DNA from: Aspergillus flavus
Lineage: Eukaryota > Ascomycota > Eurotiomycetes > Eurotiales > Aspergillaceae
Length of the DNA: 64,000 nucleotides
NCBI RefSeq assembly: GCF_009017415.1
Contig: NC_092405.1
Span: 2,356,001 to 2,420,000, forward strand
Reading direction: 5' to 3'
The notes beneath the pieces are model-generated. The model had not been told where the DNA came from, made no database searches, and worked only from the letters and a program-made list of their open reading frames with translations. Position numbers and translations under genes: made by a program. Below, one piece after another: positions 1-11,499 of the stretch. The number at the start of each line of letters is the position of its first letter. Position 1 is the first letter of the stretch.

Positions 1-1
1 A

Positions 2-853
2 GAAGTGTCCCATTTGGGTCAGGTGAGGAATTTGGAAGACTATCTACGTGTTGCACCGTATCTAGTGCCGGAAAACATCAAATCTCTTTGCCAGCCTACA
101 ATCAGACACCCGGACTGGCACCCGAACAATATATTGGTGTCCGACGATCTTAAAATTACTGGTTTAATAGACTGGCAGCATGGCTCTATCTTACCACTCT
201 TCCTAAATTGTGGGTTTCCGCAACATATATGGAATTGTGGGGACGAGGTTTCAAAATCTCTCGACACGCCTAAGTTACCAGACAATTTCGATGATCTCGA
301 TGATAGCGACCAGCTTAAAGAGCTGGAAATTCTCCGAAAACGTCGTATCCATCATTACTACGCATGGTATACTGCAATGTTGAATCCTGTTCATACTATT
401 GCCATGGACCACGATCTAAGCTTGATGAAGGGCCTGATTTTCAACCACGCGAGCAACCCATGGGATGGGGATATGGTGTCACTAAAAGCGGACCTCGTTT
501 ATATAGCGCAGAACTGGGACAAACTGTCCAACCCATCGTCCGGCACTAAGGCGGGTGTCTGCCCATTAGAATATTCGAACGGCGAGGCGAACTCATGGTT
601 GATGTTCAATAGCTGGCAGATCGGAGGTGACGCACAGATATTGAACTTCAGGAACCATATTGGTTGTGGGCCAGATGGGTGGGTGCCGTCGGACGGATAT
701 GACAAAGCTAAGCAACGTGAAATGAAATTCAAGGAAACTGCGTTCGAGGGACTTAAATCGGAAACTACGTCGGAAAGTGATTTGGAAAAGGTCTGGGCCA
801 AGATGTCCGAGAATTGGATGTTCGATGATTTCGACGAAGAGCCATATCAGTAG
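2..853 (+). CDS. APH-family phosphotransferase-like protein, C-terminal part (cut by window start)
   Basis: The frame is open from the first bases, so the N-terminal lobe lies outside the window; about 284 codons are visible and end in TAG. The protein kinase-like APH signature is clear: HPDWHPNNILV carries the catalytic Asp and metal-binding Asn, and LIDWQH follows as the DFG-equivalent Asp. This fits the large fungal family annotated as aminoglycoside phosphotransferase or altered-inheritance-of-mitochondria protein 9 (AIM9)-like. The real substrate of these fungal proteins is mostly unknown, and I do not infer antibiotic resistance. The C-terminal third is acidic and charged, ending in DDFDEEPYQ. 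No intron is needed in the visible part. The family call is firm; the substrate is unknown. Confidence 0.8.
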   Translation, partial: EVSHLGQVRNLEDYLRVAPYLVPENIKSLCQPTIRHPDWHPNNILVSDDLKITGLIDWQHGSILPLFLNCGFPQHIWNCGDEVSKSLDTPKLPDNFDDLDDSDQLKELEILRKRRIHHYYAWYTAMLNPVHTIAMDHDLSLMKGLIFNHASNPWDGDMVSLKADLVYIAQNWDKLSNPSSGTKAGVCPLEYSNGEANSWLMFNSWQIGGDAQILNFRNHIGCGPDGWVPSDGYDKAKQREMKFKETAFEGLKSETTSESDLEKVWAKMSENWMFDDFDEEPYQ

Positions 854-1207
854 CTGCACGATACATATTGGGTGTCTATACGCGGAGTTCTCTGGTGTGT
901 CAATCGCTCGATCACACCACGACCGCCCAGGTGTTTGATTCGACACCCTCATGAAAATGGGCTAGGGACTGGTCTTAGCGGACCTATCGAGAAATCGATG
1001 GGCAAGGTAGCTGTAGGGTTTCATTGATTTCCATAACGGATTCTCTCTTATCCTAGTATATGTATACGGCGGTGTAATGTAATGCATATTTCCTTCTGGG
1101 GGATCAGCCTCGGCTTCCAGCTGTAACCACTATGTATATATCATGCTTGATTCGGGTATCGCTAAGAATATACTTGTCCTTACTTGTTCCTGATATATCT
1201 TTCTAGA

Positions 1208-1455
1208 ATGAGGATCAGCACAGTAGCTGGAGTCTGGGCCTTTCTTAGCATCAAGGCTGCCAACGCCATTGAATTGACAGGGTAAGCAACCCAACCCTAA
1301 AGAAGGGCAATATGACCCAAGTGGCATGCGACGAAACCCGAGTGTCCACCATAAGCATCTACTGATCTAGAGTATCCCGTTAGTCTTTTGATGATATATC
1401 ACGGGGCTGGATCAGATAAGGTTCGGGCCGTGAATGGCCACCCTCTCGCTACTTG
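1208..1455 (+). pseudogene. Possible 5' remnant of a secreted GH76-like protein
   Basis: An ATG at 1208 opens a 25-codon stretch that reads as a signal peptide (MRISTVAGVWAFLSIKAANA) followed by IELTG. A splice donor GTAAGC sits at the end of it, and a branch/acceptor-like CTGATCTAG lies near 1360-1372. Fungal GH76 (Dfg5/Dcw1) proteins often begin the mature chain with A-I-E-L-D. About 100 bp on, a short frame contains LLMIYHGAG, loosely like the early GH76 segment, but it stops after about 25 codons. No further homology is seen. This could be a decayed gene start or chance; the signal peptide is the only solid part. Confidence 0.25.
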
Positions 1456-2187
1456 ACTGTTCACAGTAGTTGAGAAAATACGTTGAGTACTGCGGGTTAT
1501 CTTTCAAAGATAGGGGAAGAGGAAAGGGGAACGACGAAGTGTTGTTCTGCGGAAGAAGTGTAGTATCTATGTACAACAAATGGAACCGCGTATGTCTTTA
1601 TAATATGAAAGTAAACGCGTGGCTCATTGAACTAAGATAGAAGTAGAGAGCTTTATGTCTATGGTCGTGACGCTAAAGCCATGGTCTTCGTGAAGCTAAG
1701 AGAGGTGAATTATGTATTAAGCCATATTAGAGATTGGAGTGTTTGTTCTATATGTGAGTTGTCTTTGATACGTTTCGACATAGCCCTCCTTCTAGGGTAA
1801 ATCCCTCCAAACCAACTTGTGGCGAATAGAGTGTATGTCTTGCCCAATTCTGCGTTGTGCTGTATTCAAGCCGTCACAAGCGACATGCGTGAATAATATC
1901 AAGAAGAGTCGGGCACACATCGGAGGATGGGCGAGATGGAGATGACCTGGATGTAGCCTCAGCTGTATATCAAGACTGTTCCTGGTCTTGACCCCGGCAG
2001 TTTCTGGCTCCTGTTCGAGTTGGGGTTCCCTTTGCTTCCGAGGGATGGGGAAATTGACCCTGTTGTTATATTTCCAGGTGCCCCAAGTCAGATGGACCAC
2101 GGTGAACCGCTGGCAAACATGCCAGCAATGTAGCTGTGGATTAAAGTGTACTCTGGCACAGTAGATGAGTTCAATAAGAGTCAAGAC
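1456..2187. other. Intergenic, no gene recognised
   Basis: No supported gene. A 130-codon open frame on the minus strand (1792-2184) has no recognisable motif and no family resemblance. The segment probably includes the 3' region of the minus-strand regulator that ends at 2188. Confidence 0.5.
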
Positions 2188-3993
2188 TTAAATGAAAAGC
2201 CAGTCATGATCCAGGTCTCCGATGTCAAAGATCCATTGTGTTGGAGACGCCTGTTTGTCCGTCTTTTGCCAATAAGACTGCAGTGCCTTGGCTGCATTAA
2301 CCACGTTCAAACAGTTCGTATCCAACCAGAACTTTTCCAAGGAAGTGATTAGAAAGTCTCGCTGGGCCTGCGACCGGCATTCAAGACCAGCAACGAATAT
2401 CGGCCAAAGGACGCATTTTAATAACCTGCCGTCGTCTCTTAACGCATCGATGAGGCCTATTAGTTCAGAGACGAGTTCCTCTTGTGGCGTATTCACATCG
2501 AGCAGAGCATCCAAGATGCGCTGACCATAGATTAGAGCTCCTAGTTTGTATGACTGCGCCAGTTTGCAAAGGTTGCTTATGTATCGCGTCGAGGTCTTCT
2601 GTGACTCTGGTAGATTCGAAGCCCAGGTATAACAGTCAAACTTCTGTATTAAGTCAAGCACGCTCGTTATATCTTGCATGTGCGTATTACTGGTGGTAGA
2701 GGTCGGTGGCTGGGGCTCGACCATGCTGTCCCGATAGGCTGAAAGACATTGGACGGCATGTAGCAAGTACTCGGGACATCCAATGAAAGATTGTTCGACT
2801 GTTTCCTGAAGCAAGGAATCTGGATGGTCTAATGAAGTGCAGCCTGAAAGTAATTTAGGACGGACAAATGTTGCCCCAAGAGTCTCAATCCTGAAAGACA
2901 AAACAGTTAGCCAGAACGTATACAGTCTTACCTCTTTGACGGCCGATACATACACATGAATTTGTTTGATGATGAACTTTCTTATTTGCTCGATAGTCCG
3001 TCCTGGATCCTGGGACTTTCCAGCCTGCAACTCATGCAATTGACCACTGGTAATCAGCCTCTTAGCGCCCTCAAGGTGAAAGTTCCATTTATCGCTTCCG
3101 GACTCTAAAAGATCTAAGAAGATAAGAAGGAAGATTGACGCTACTGTCGTGTCCTGTTCAGATATTGTCGGATCGCTCAAAGCGTGCGTTAGACCTTGTA
3201 TAGCTTGGTGTTTGAAGACAAGAGCATCTTGGTGAATCTGTAGGAGGTCTGGGGAAGCCCCCACTATAGCATTCTCAAAAGAATATCCGGAATTGGCCCT
3301 GTGGCGCGCCGCGAGGGCGAGGACCGACTTCAGTAGCACAGAATTGTTCACAGCCAGAGATATAAGCCTTCTAAAGGGATTCTCCTCGCTATCATATACA
3401 ATGAATACTTTGCATATTTGATCGTTATCTAGAGACAGAAATTAGCTACATCGGACATTAAACTTTCCTGAAGCCATAAACCAAAGACACTTTACTCACA
3501 ATAGTCAAGGTAATACCTGGATGTCTGGTCCAAGTTTGAGATAGGACCAGTCTCCAAAGCCATTGATAGGCTCGCTCCATTATCGACTACATCTGAACAG
3601 CACAAGGAACCTCAGTCAAAATCCAGGCCAATCCACAGTGACATTTGAATCAGGGAAGGGAAACCCCGGTGACCGCATAGAATGCAGCTCTATAGAGCGT
3701 AGAGACCCACCAGTATGGCCATTCTGATCGCGTCTAACCAAAGCAGACGATATTATCTTCTTACTGCCTTTCTTCCCGGAAACCCGATCCAGCGTTGCCA
3801 AGGCCGTCGAGGCAGTCGACGCATCCTTCGCGGCCACCCCCTGCAGCCTGCCTCGAATAGCCACGCCTTTGACCCATCTGAGGGGCCGCTTGTCATAGCA
3901 TTCCAGTCCAGCTTTCAGACATTTCTTGCAAGGGGTTTGTGATTGGTCACACTGGATGCGCCGGCGCTTACATGTATAACAAGGGTCGTACAT
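2188..3993 (-). CDS. Zn(II)2Cys6 transcription factor with fungal-specific TF domain (Fungal_trans_2 type)
   Basis: Four exons fit on the minus strand: 3993-3711, 3592-3500, 3428-2954 and 2890-2188. All are in phase and give about 517 aa. The start is the ATG at 3993 (MYDPCYTCKRRRIQCDQ). The binuclear cluster reads C-x2-C-x6-C, then CKKCLKAGLEC, and binds two zinc ions for DNA contact. The middle region is typical of the Fungal_trans_2 regulators: YYNDQICKVFIVYDS, NPFRRLI, IFLLIFLDLLESGS, HLEGAKRLI and, after removing a 63-bp in-frame intron, IETLGATFVRP. It should act in the nucleus as a pathway-specific regulator; targets cannot be read from sequence. The nearest metabolic neighbour is the cystathionine gamma-synthase-like gene, on the same strand about 670 bp upstream. 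The exon 1/2 junction is the least certain. Confidence 0.85.
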
Positions 3994-4665
3994 TGTGTAC
4001 CTCAATGCGGGGGAACACAAGGGGGTGAATAATGTGGCGAGAGTTCCATCGGGTGACTAGTGCCAACTATTTGCACTAAGAGTCATGGTGAAGAGACAGA
4101 AAATCGAAGTTAACTTCACAGCTCAGCCCCGCTGGAGAATGTAGCATGCATGGAACAAAAACAATGTATGGTTTATGAACAATGGACGTTAAAATAAAGT
4201 TTGAGGGGCGATCGGCGCAGAACCGCTAACCTCTTCAGGCAATGGATGTCCTGTTTCAGTTTCTCCATAGTCACATGATACGCAGGAACTGTTGGGCCAT
4301 GTGGAAGACTGCTTGAATGAGAAAATAATACGGGGTCTTCTGTCCCTTTTAGGCATCGTTTAGGGTCTCTAGCGAGCGATTTTGGTGGAACTTAACGCTA
4401 AAATTTACTGCCCTAAGCTAAACCTTATATTTGTACGAGTTATGGAGATTATGATACGCATAAAAGCCGGCTAATACCGTGCAAATACAGCTAGATTCAA
4501 TAGTATGGGTATTTAGCATGAGATGATTCCGATATTAACCCTCAAAAGATTTAAATATCATCTTCAAAACTTAGCTTTAGGCGTAAGAGACCAATAAAAG
4601 TGAAGAACAAGCATTCCAAAACGGTATATTCCAATATGTACAGTAGAAGAATTCGTGAAATTGAA
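3994..4665. other. Intergenic between regulator and gamma-synthase-like gene
   Basis: AT-rich spacer that must hold the regulator's promoter and the 3' end of the upstream minus-strand gene. No open frame or repeat of note was seen. Confidence 0.5.
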
Positions 4666-6623
<1,958 letters not shown>

Positions 6624-7397
6624 ATGTATCTCCGCGCAGTTCACGCAGAAACATCGATCAAGGCTCTCTTCGAGTTGATCCAAAAGAACCCTCTCGGTGT
6701 ACTCACTACCGCTATCCCTTCGACTACTCAACATTTCATACAGTCTAGTCATATCCCATGGGTGCTAGACATTATCTCCGATGACCCCGATGCGCCAGTG
6801 AAAGGTCGTCTGCGCGGTCATATGGCCCGCCAAAACCCTCACAGCAAGACATTCATCGAAGCCCTGAATGCTGCGGGCCTACCATCTGCTTCGCCATTGC
6901 AGCAAGAAGTTCAAGTTCTCTTCACGGCCAATCCGCACCACTATGTGACTCCTAAGTTCTACACTGAGACTAAGCCAGCCACGGCAAAAGTGGTCCCCAC
7001 CTGGAACTACGCTGCTGTCCAGGTTCATGGTAAGGCCACGATCTACCACGATAGCTCCTCTCCTGAGAGCGCGGAGTATCTCCAGAAGCAGATTCAAGAT
7101 CTCTCTGAGCTTTGTGAAACGTCTGTCATGGGCTACACCGGAGAGGGAGGCCGGCCGGATTCTTGGAAAGTGACTGATGCGCCTGAGCGGTATATTGATA
7201 TCATGAAGAAGAACATCATTGGTATTGAGATCACCATTGAGGATATCGGTGGCAAGTTCAAGATGAGCCAGGAATCGACCAAGGGAGACCGGGAGGGTGT
7301 GATTCAGGGATTCGAGAATCTTGGAACAGATGTTGGCCGGGATGTGGCTGCGCTGGTTCGCGAGAGGGGGGAGATGAAGGATGCTGCTAAGAAATAA
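6624..7397 (+). CDS. PaiB-like FMN-binding split-barrel protein
   Basis: Intronless, 257 aa, with a good start context (AACCATGTATC). The sequence follows the PaiB/FMN_bind_2 family: an N-terminal MYLRAVHAET, then SSHIPWVLD, GRLRGHMARQNP, VLFTANPHHYVTPKFY, VVPTWNYAAVQVHGK and a C-terminal KKNIIGIEITIEDIGGKFKMSQ. These are the strand and loop motifs of the FMN-binding split barrel. In Bacillus PaiB was described as a transcription regulator; in fungi the proteins are annotated as negative transcriptional regulator or FMN-binding protein without tested function. The single exon and bacterial-type domain fit an old acquisition from bacteria, which is inference. The divergent neighbour is a PLP enzyme of sulfur amino acid metabolism. 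Confidence 0.88.
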   Translation: MYLRAVHAETSIKALFELIQKNPLGVLTTAIPSTTQHFIQSSHIPWVLDIISDDPDAPVKGRLRGHMARQNPHSKTFIEALNAAGLPSASPLQQEVQVLFTANPHHYVTPKFYTETKPATAKVVPTWNYAAVQVHGKATIYHDSSSPESAEYLQKQIQDLSELCETSVMGYTGEGGRPDSWKVTDAPERYIDIMKKNIIGIEITIEDIGGKFKMSQESTKGDREGVIQGFENLGTDVGRDVAALVRERGEMKDAAKK

Positions 7398-8233
7398 ACC
7401 CCTATTATGTTTTGTATTAGAGGACTAGAACAATACCCTTAGAATAGTTGTTATGAAGAGCACGTTTTGATGATACTGGTACCTCGCTGCAGGGAGTAAT
7501 TGAGCCCTCAAGTGAAATAGCCAAGCTTACCAAAGGATATATGGTAGGTGTGACATCGCATTGGGCTGTCATATCATGCACACACAAAAACAACGTCGTG
7601 AAGTAGTCCTTATATATTTTTGTTGTAGTAAGATGACCCATCCATGATCACTACCGCTTGTTTCAGGGAATATCAAAGCAGACGTCTAGAAGAACGTTCA
7701 TATATTTCACGTTACAGTGTCTTTATTTCGATTATGACGGGAAAATGCTTGCTGAAGCTTAGTTTGCTTCTGATACTGTGAAGTCCCAGAGATAGAAGTT
7801 GATCAGTGCTCTAGCGCCCTTTCCACTGTATCATTACCCTCACCATACACGAGCCAGAAGTGATCTTGTTCAAGGCGGTAAAAAGTTCTATGACCTTATA
7901 AGTCCTCATATATGTCAGAGTATCGGTACTGGATTCATTGTGCACAAAGGCGAAATTGTCTGGACCAACGTCAATAGCCGTGTAGCAGCTGGCACGGCTT
8001 TCTTTGCGGAATGCGATTGAACGACTCGCGATCTAATTTCAAATACATCTACAAGAAGGCTTCTACGTCGTCAATCTTATATGTTGGTGATTTTAGTGAA
8101 GCAGATGAGACTCAGAAAGTAAGAGAGGCAGGGACTGAGACAGCTAGCAAATGATGAATTGCTGGTTTACTGTCCGACAGTCCGCTGCTTAACGACCTGC
8201 CATCTATTAAATCTACCCAACAAACCAAACCAA
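7398..8233. other. Intergenic, no gene recognised
   Basis: Contains the 3' ends of two convergent genes. Short open frames on both strands show no recognisable motif. Confidence 0.5.
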
Positions 8234-9097
8234 TCACTCTCTATCCTCCCTTACCAAGTTCCGCCAAGGGTTACTGGGATCATTCTCCTCCTCCTCGACC
8301 GACTGAATGGTCTTCTTCACGCGACAAGGAATGCCAGCACCCACCGAATAAGGCGGAATATCCTTCGTCACAATCGACCCAGCACCAATCGTGGATCCCT
8401 TCCCAATGCGCACACCAGGCAAAATCACAACATTGGCTCCAATCCAGCAATCATCCTCAATGAAGATGGGATGGCCGAATTCGACAAATTTTCGCCGGGA
8501 AAGCACACTGGTGTCGTGGCCAGCGGTGATAATGCTCACATTCGTGCCGATCTGTACCCGGTCCCCGATTACGACTAGACTGGTGTCGAGGACTGTTAAA
8601 CTGTTGATATTATCATGTTAGCTTTTCTTTTATCTGGAAGGTGAGTGGTTCTTGTGGGTGTGAATGGTAAATTGGCAAACCCACCCCCAGTTGACGAAGC
8701 AATCGCTTCCGATGATAAGGTTAGACCCATAGTCGGGTCTAAAAGGGGGTTCGATGAAGGTCCCATCTCCTACTCGGCCGACGAGTGCCCGTAATCGTTC
8801 CATACGCTTGTCTGCGATCTGGTCGTAGGGCACTGTCTTGGTGTCCAGATTGTTGTAGTCATCTGTTAAGCCACGGCAGCGGTGGCGAGCTTCTAAGAGC
8901 TTAGGTATGTTGGGGTTGTACCTAGCTTCGTTAGCTTTGATTCACCATTGGAATCTCCGACAGGAATGTATAAAACTGGGTTGAAATCAAACATACATCA
9001 TTCCTGAGATCATGCATTCATATTCTTCGCACATGGGGACACCGTTTAACCCACGTGCCAGCTCGATGATCTCTGGGCGTTTCGCTGTGGCTGCCAT
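8234..9097 (-). CDS. Maltose/galactoside O-acetyltransferase-like enzyme (left-handed beta-helix)
   Basis: Three exons (9097-8997, 8921-8685, 8600-8234) are in phase and give 234 aa. Exon 1 begins MAATAKRPEIIELARG, an N-terminal maltose-acetyltransferase domain that continues with MMYNPNIPKLLEARHRC. The hexapeptide-repeat helix follows: SNLIIGSDCFVNWG, LTVLDTSLVVIGDRVQIG, ITAGHDT (with the catalytic His), FIEDDCWIGANVVILPGV and GSTIGAGSIVTKDIP, ending with the family's GIPCRVKK. The enzyme would transfer acetyl from acetyl-CoA to a sugar-type hydroxyl; the natural acceptor in fungi is not known. Introns are 75 and 84 bp with clear donors (GTATGT, GTGGGT). It looks intact. Confidence 0.9.
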
Positions 9098-9794
9098 TTT
9101 GGCTATGTGTATAGAGAAAGATCTTTATCTGAGAGCTAAGAATAAGAGAGCAGGGATTGAGATTGGTAGGATCGAGTATGCAACGACAAGACCAAAAGTC
9201 TAGAATATATAAGCCTAACTCAACTGAACAGCTGTTATTTCGGCGGTCGTATAATTAGCACATTCACTCCGGAGATGCTCCACACCTGTTAAAAACGTAC
9301 TGGGTCCAATTGTTGAAGTGGATGACCCTTTCAGAGTAGATGTGCTGTAGTTGGATATAACGATGCCACAGCCAGGACCCCGCGGAGACTACGTCAAGGA
9401 TGGATCCTCCGATATTTTCCCGACGCCAAACTCCCTTGCCTAATCGGGTAAAATAGCCAGCTGCTGAGGAGGCGGGGATATCTGCTGGCTTCCACTGTGC
9501 CGATGAGCTAACCGGATTGGGTCTTTTAATAGCCGCGCTTATCGGCCTTATCGGTGGGGCTGGACTAACTATATTTGGCTGCTATACCGCACTACTAGGT
9601 ATATTTTGACAATGTTGTGTTGGGAGTAAGTATAAGCAGTTGCTAAATTGAAGGAGTGGCATTTTTATATACTGTCAGTACAGGCAACATGTATCAAGGA
9701 GCCATGATCGAGAATTAATCAGATTGAATTGAAATCTTACGTATGACAAATGCTTGATTGACACTAATGATGCTACGATAGCTACTATATCAAA
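9098..9794. other. Intergenic with a dispersed-repeat copy
   Basis: No gene seen. It contains a 28-bp block at 9437-9464 with a relative near 21602 and a run of CTTATCGG-type motifs around 9538-9555. It may be the edge of a decayed mobile element. Confidence 0.4.
9437..9464. repeat. Dispersed short repeat, copy 1
   Basis: By eye 24 of 28 positions match the block at 21602-21629; both contain the exact core GGGTAAAATAGCCAGC. Flanks are only weakly alike. Confidence 0.45.
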
Positions 9795-10325
9795 TAACAA
9801 AGGAAAGGCTCTGCCCCACGGAGCACCCATATTCAGTCATTGGCAAATTGTCAATCGTGGATAAGGTTAAGGTCTCTATCCAACTTATACCGTGTAATCT
9901 CTTTGAACAGATACGCCATATGATGTGTTACCCATGTTCCTCCCATCTCGTATCGAAAGCCTTTGGCGAGTCAGATATACTACAGAATTTTATCTGAAGG
10001 GCTCGAGAAGTAAGCACTTACCATCGGACTCGACTGTATATGTTCGTCCACCGACACGACCGCGAGCCTCAAGCATCAAGACCGAGAGACCTATAATATA
10101 TGAGCCTAGATTGTTCATTACAGTAGACTATTGACCTACCGCTATCTGTCATGTCACGAGCAGCTATCAGACCACTGTAGCCAGCGCTAACGACAATTAC
10201 ATCGTAGATTTAATCGGCAGGAGCCGTTTGTCTCTCAGGAGGTTCCACAACTCCTCCGCAGTGGAGGTTACCTTTCCTAACGCCCTTATCCTTTCTCCAT
10301 ATATAACCATCCTGGGTTTCCTTAA
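9795..10325 (-). pseudogene. Flavin amine oxidase (monoamine oxidase N type), broken 5' fragment
   Basis: Read on the minus strand, the DNA keeps the start of an MAO-N-like enzyme: DGYIW, then GGVVEPPERQTAPAD, an in-frame TAA, IYDVIVVSAGYSGLIAARD (the Rossmann FAD motif with one Gly changed to Ser), SVLMLEARGRVGGRTYTVES, and FRYEMGGTWVTHHMAYLFKE followed by ITRYKLDRDL. Two introns with good GTAGGT and GTAAGT donors still separate these pieces, so it derives from a normal gene rather than a processed copy. After HD comes TGA, then ND and a second TGA, and similarity ends near 9795; the substrate-binding and C-terminal parts are missing. The functional ancestor would have oxidised amines with FAD. 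Confidence 0.8.
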
Positions 10326-10989
10326 TCTTGAGCAGTGCTACCTTTGTTCTTAGTGGACAACAAAGGCTACCAGACACGTATCTTGATGACAGGAAAGCAA
10401 TAAATCATATATACGACGCAGCTTGAGTTCAATCACCTTCTTGTTTTAATAGCGAGAAACTATACCGAAATTAAGTTGTACTTGGCATTTTTTTAAGCTT
10501 ACCTGTTGGCTCCGTGAGTGGGATTATGTTCAGAAAGGGAAATTGGATTGGTTGTCTGTGTCAACGCGAAACGCCCCCTGGCCTGATCAGCAATGAAGTT
10601 GTGATTAAATTAGGGTAGCCCATCCGCGTGGTTCCGTGGATATAGCCAATCTGCCTAATTAGGAAGGTGGGTAATCATATAAATACTTTGATTGCTTACC
10701 CCGTGGGACGAGCTCAAGGCTACAATGAGAGAGTCTGGGCCAGGCAGGTCCTCAAAGTGCAGAGCACTATACAGTTCTCCATCTATACAGATAAGACACC
10801 CATTATAGTAGATATTGCCAGATCTTCTCTAGAAATGCAGTCTCTAGATAGTGAAAAACAACCTCAACCAAATACCGAATCTACACAGAAGGGCTCAACA
10901 GGGTATATCTAACTAATACCCCACATATATCCCGGTGTAAGGCAGATACTAACATTTTCTAAGCATCAAATCATGGTAGTAGTAGAACA
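10326..10989. other. Intergenic, no gene recognised
   Basis: No supported gene. A short plus-strand frame near 10667-10912 has no family features. The block GGGACGAGCT followed by CAATGAGAG near 10706 resembles sequence near 21710 and may belong to the same dispersed repeat. Confidence 0.4.
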
Positions 10990-11352
10990 TTAACTTCGTC
11001 CCTTTACACTAATTCGCGTCCTAGAAGGCGTCATTAGACCCTCGGCAATCCACCGATTCACAGGCCTCTGTCCATGACACTCGGACCGAAACTCGACGCC
11101 ATAAATTCTTAGAAGATAGGCAGCAATTATCTTGAGTTCACTATCAACCTGGAACCTACCCGGACACGAATGACCTCCATGTTCAAAGGGCAGATGCTCC
11201 GGTGCAGTCGACACAAAGCTCAGATTGCTCGTGGTCGTGTCTTTCGGAGCCTTTTCGCAGATCCGAGAGAACCGGAAGGGATCGTACTTGAAAGGGTCCT
11301 CAAAATATTCGGGATTGCATTGAAACGGACGACCCAGGAAGGAGGCCTATGC
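10990..11352 (-). pseudogene. Cytochrome P450 3' fragment with premature stop
   Basis: The minus strand encodes the last ~110 residues of a P450: KGA, an in-frame TAG where a Tyr codon is expected, ASFLGRPFQ, NPEYFEDPFKYDPFRF, then the heme-binding loop LPFEHGGHSCPGRF (Cys ligand present; the pattern F-x2-G-x-H-x-C-x-G suits several fungal P450 families) and a normal end in ISVKGRS. Upstream of KGA the frame is full of stops and the I-helix and ExxR regions are not seen, so about three quarters of the gene is lost. It lies 150 bp past the stop codon of the dihydroxy-acid dehydratase gene, on the same strand. Confidence 0.8.
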
Positions 11353-11499
11353 GCCTTTGGCATTATATCAGCTTATAGAGCAAGTGATAGGATGATAGTC
11401 GTAGCCAAGTACATCAATTGCACAATATTCCCTAAATTGTACGGAGTATGACGAATTATTGATGTTCAACCCTATTAGGATTTCTGGCCAGCGGGACAT

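Noticed and set aside
1792..2184. 130-codon minus-strand frame directly after the first regulator
   Set aside because: No recognisable family, composition unlike the true genes, and it falls where a 3' UTR is expected.
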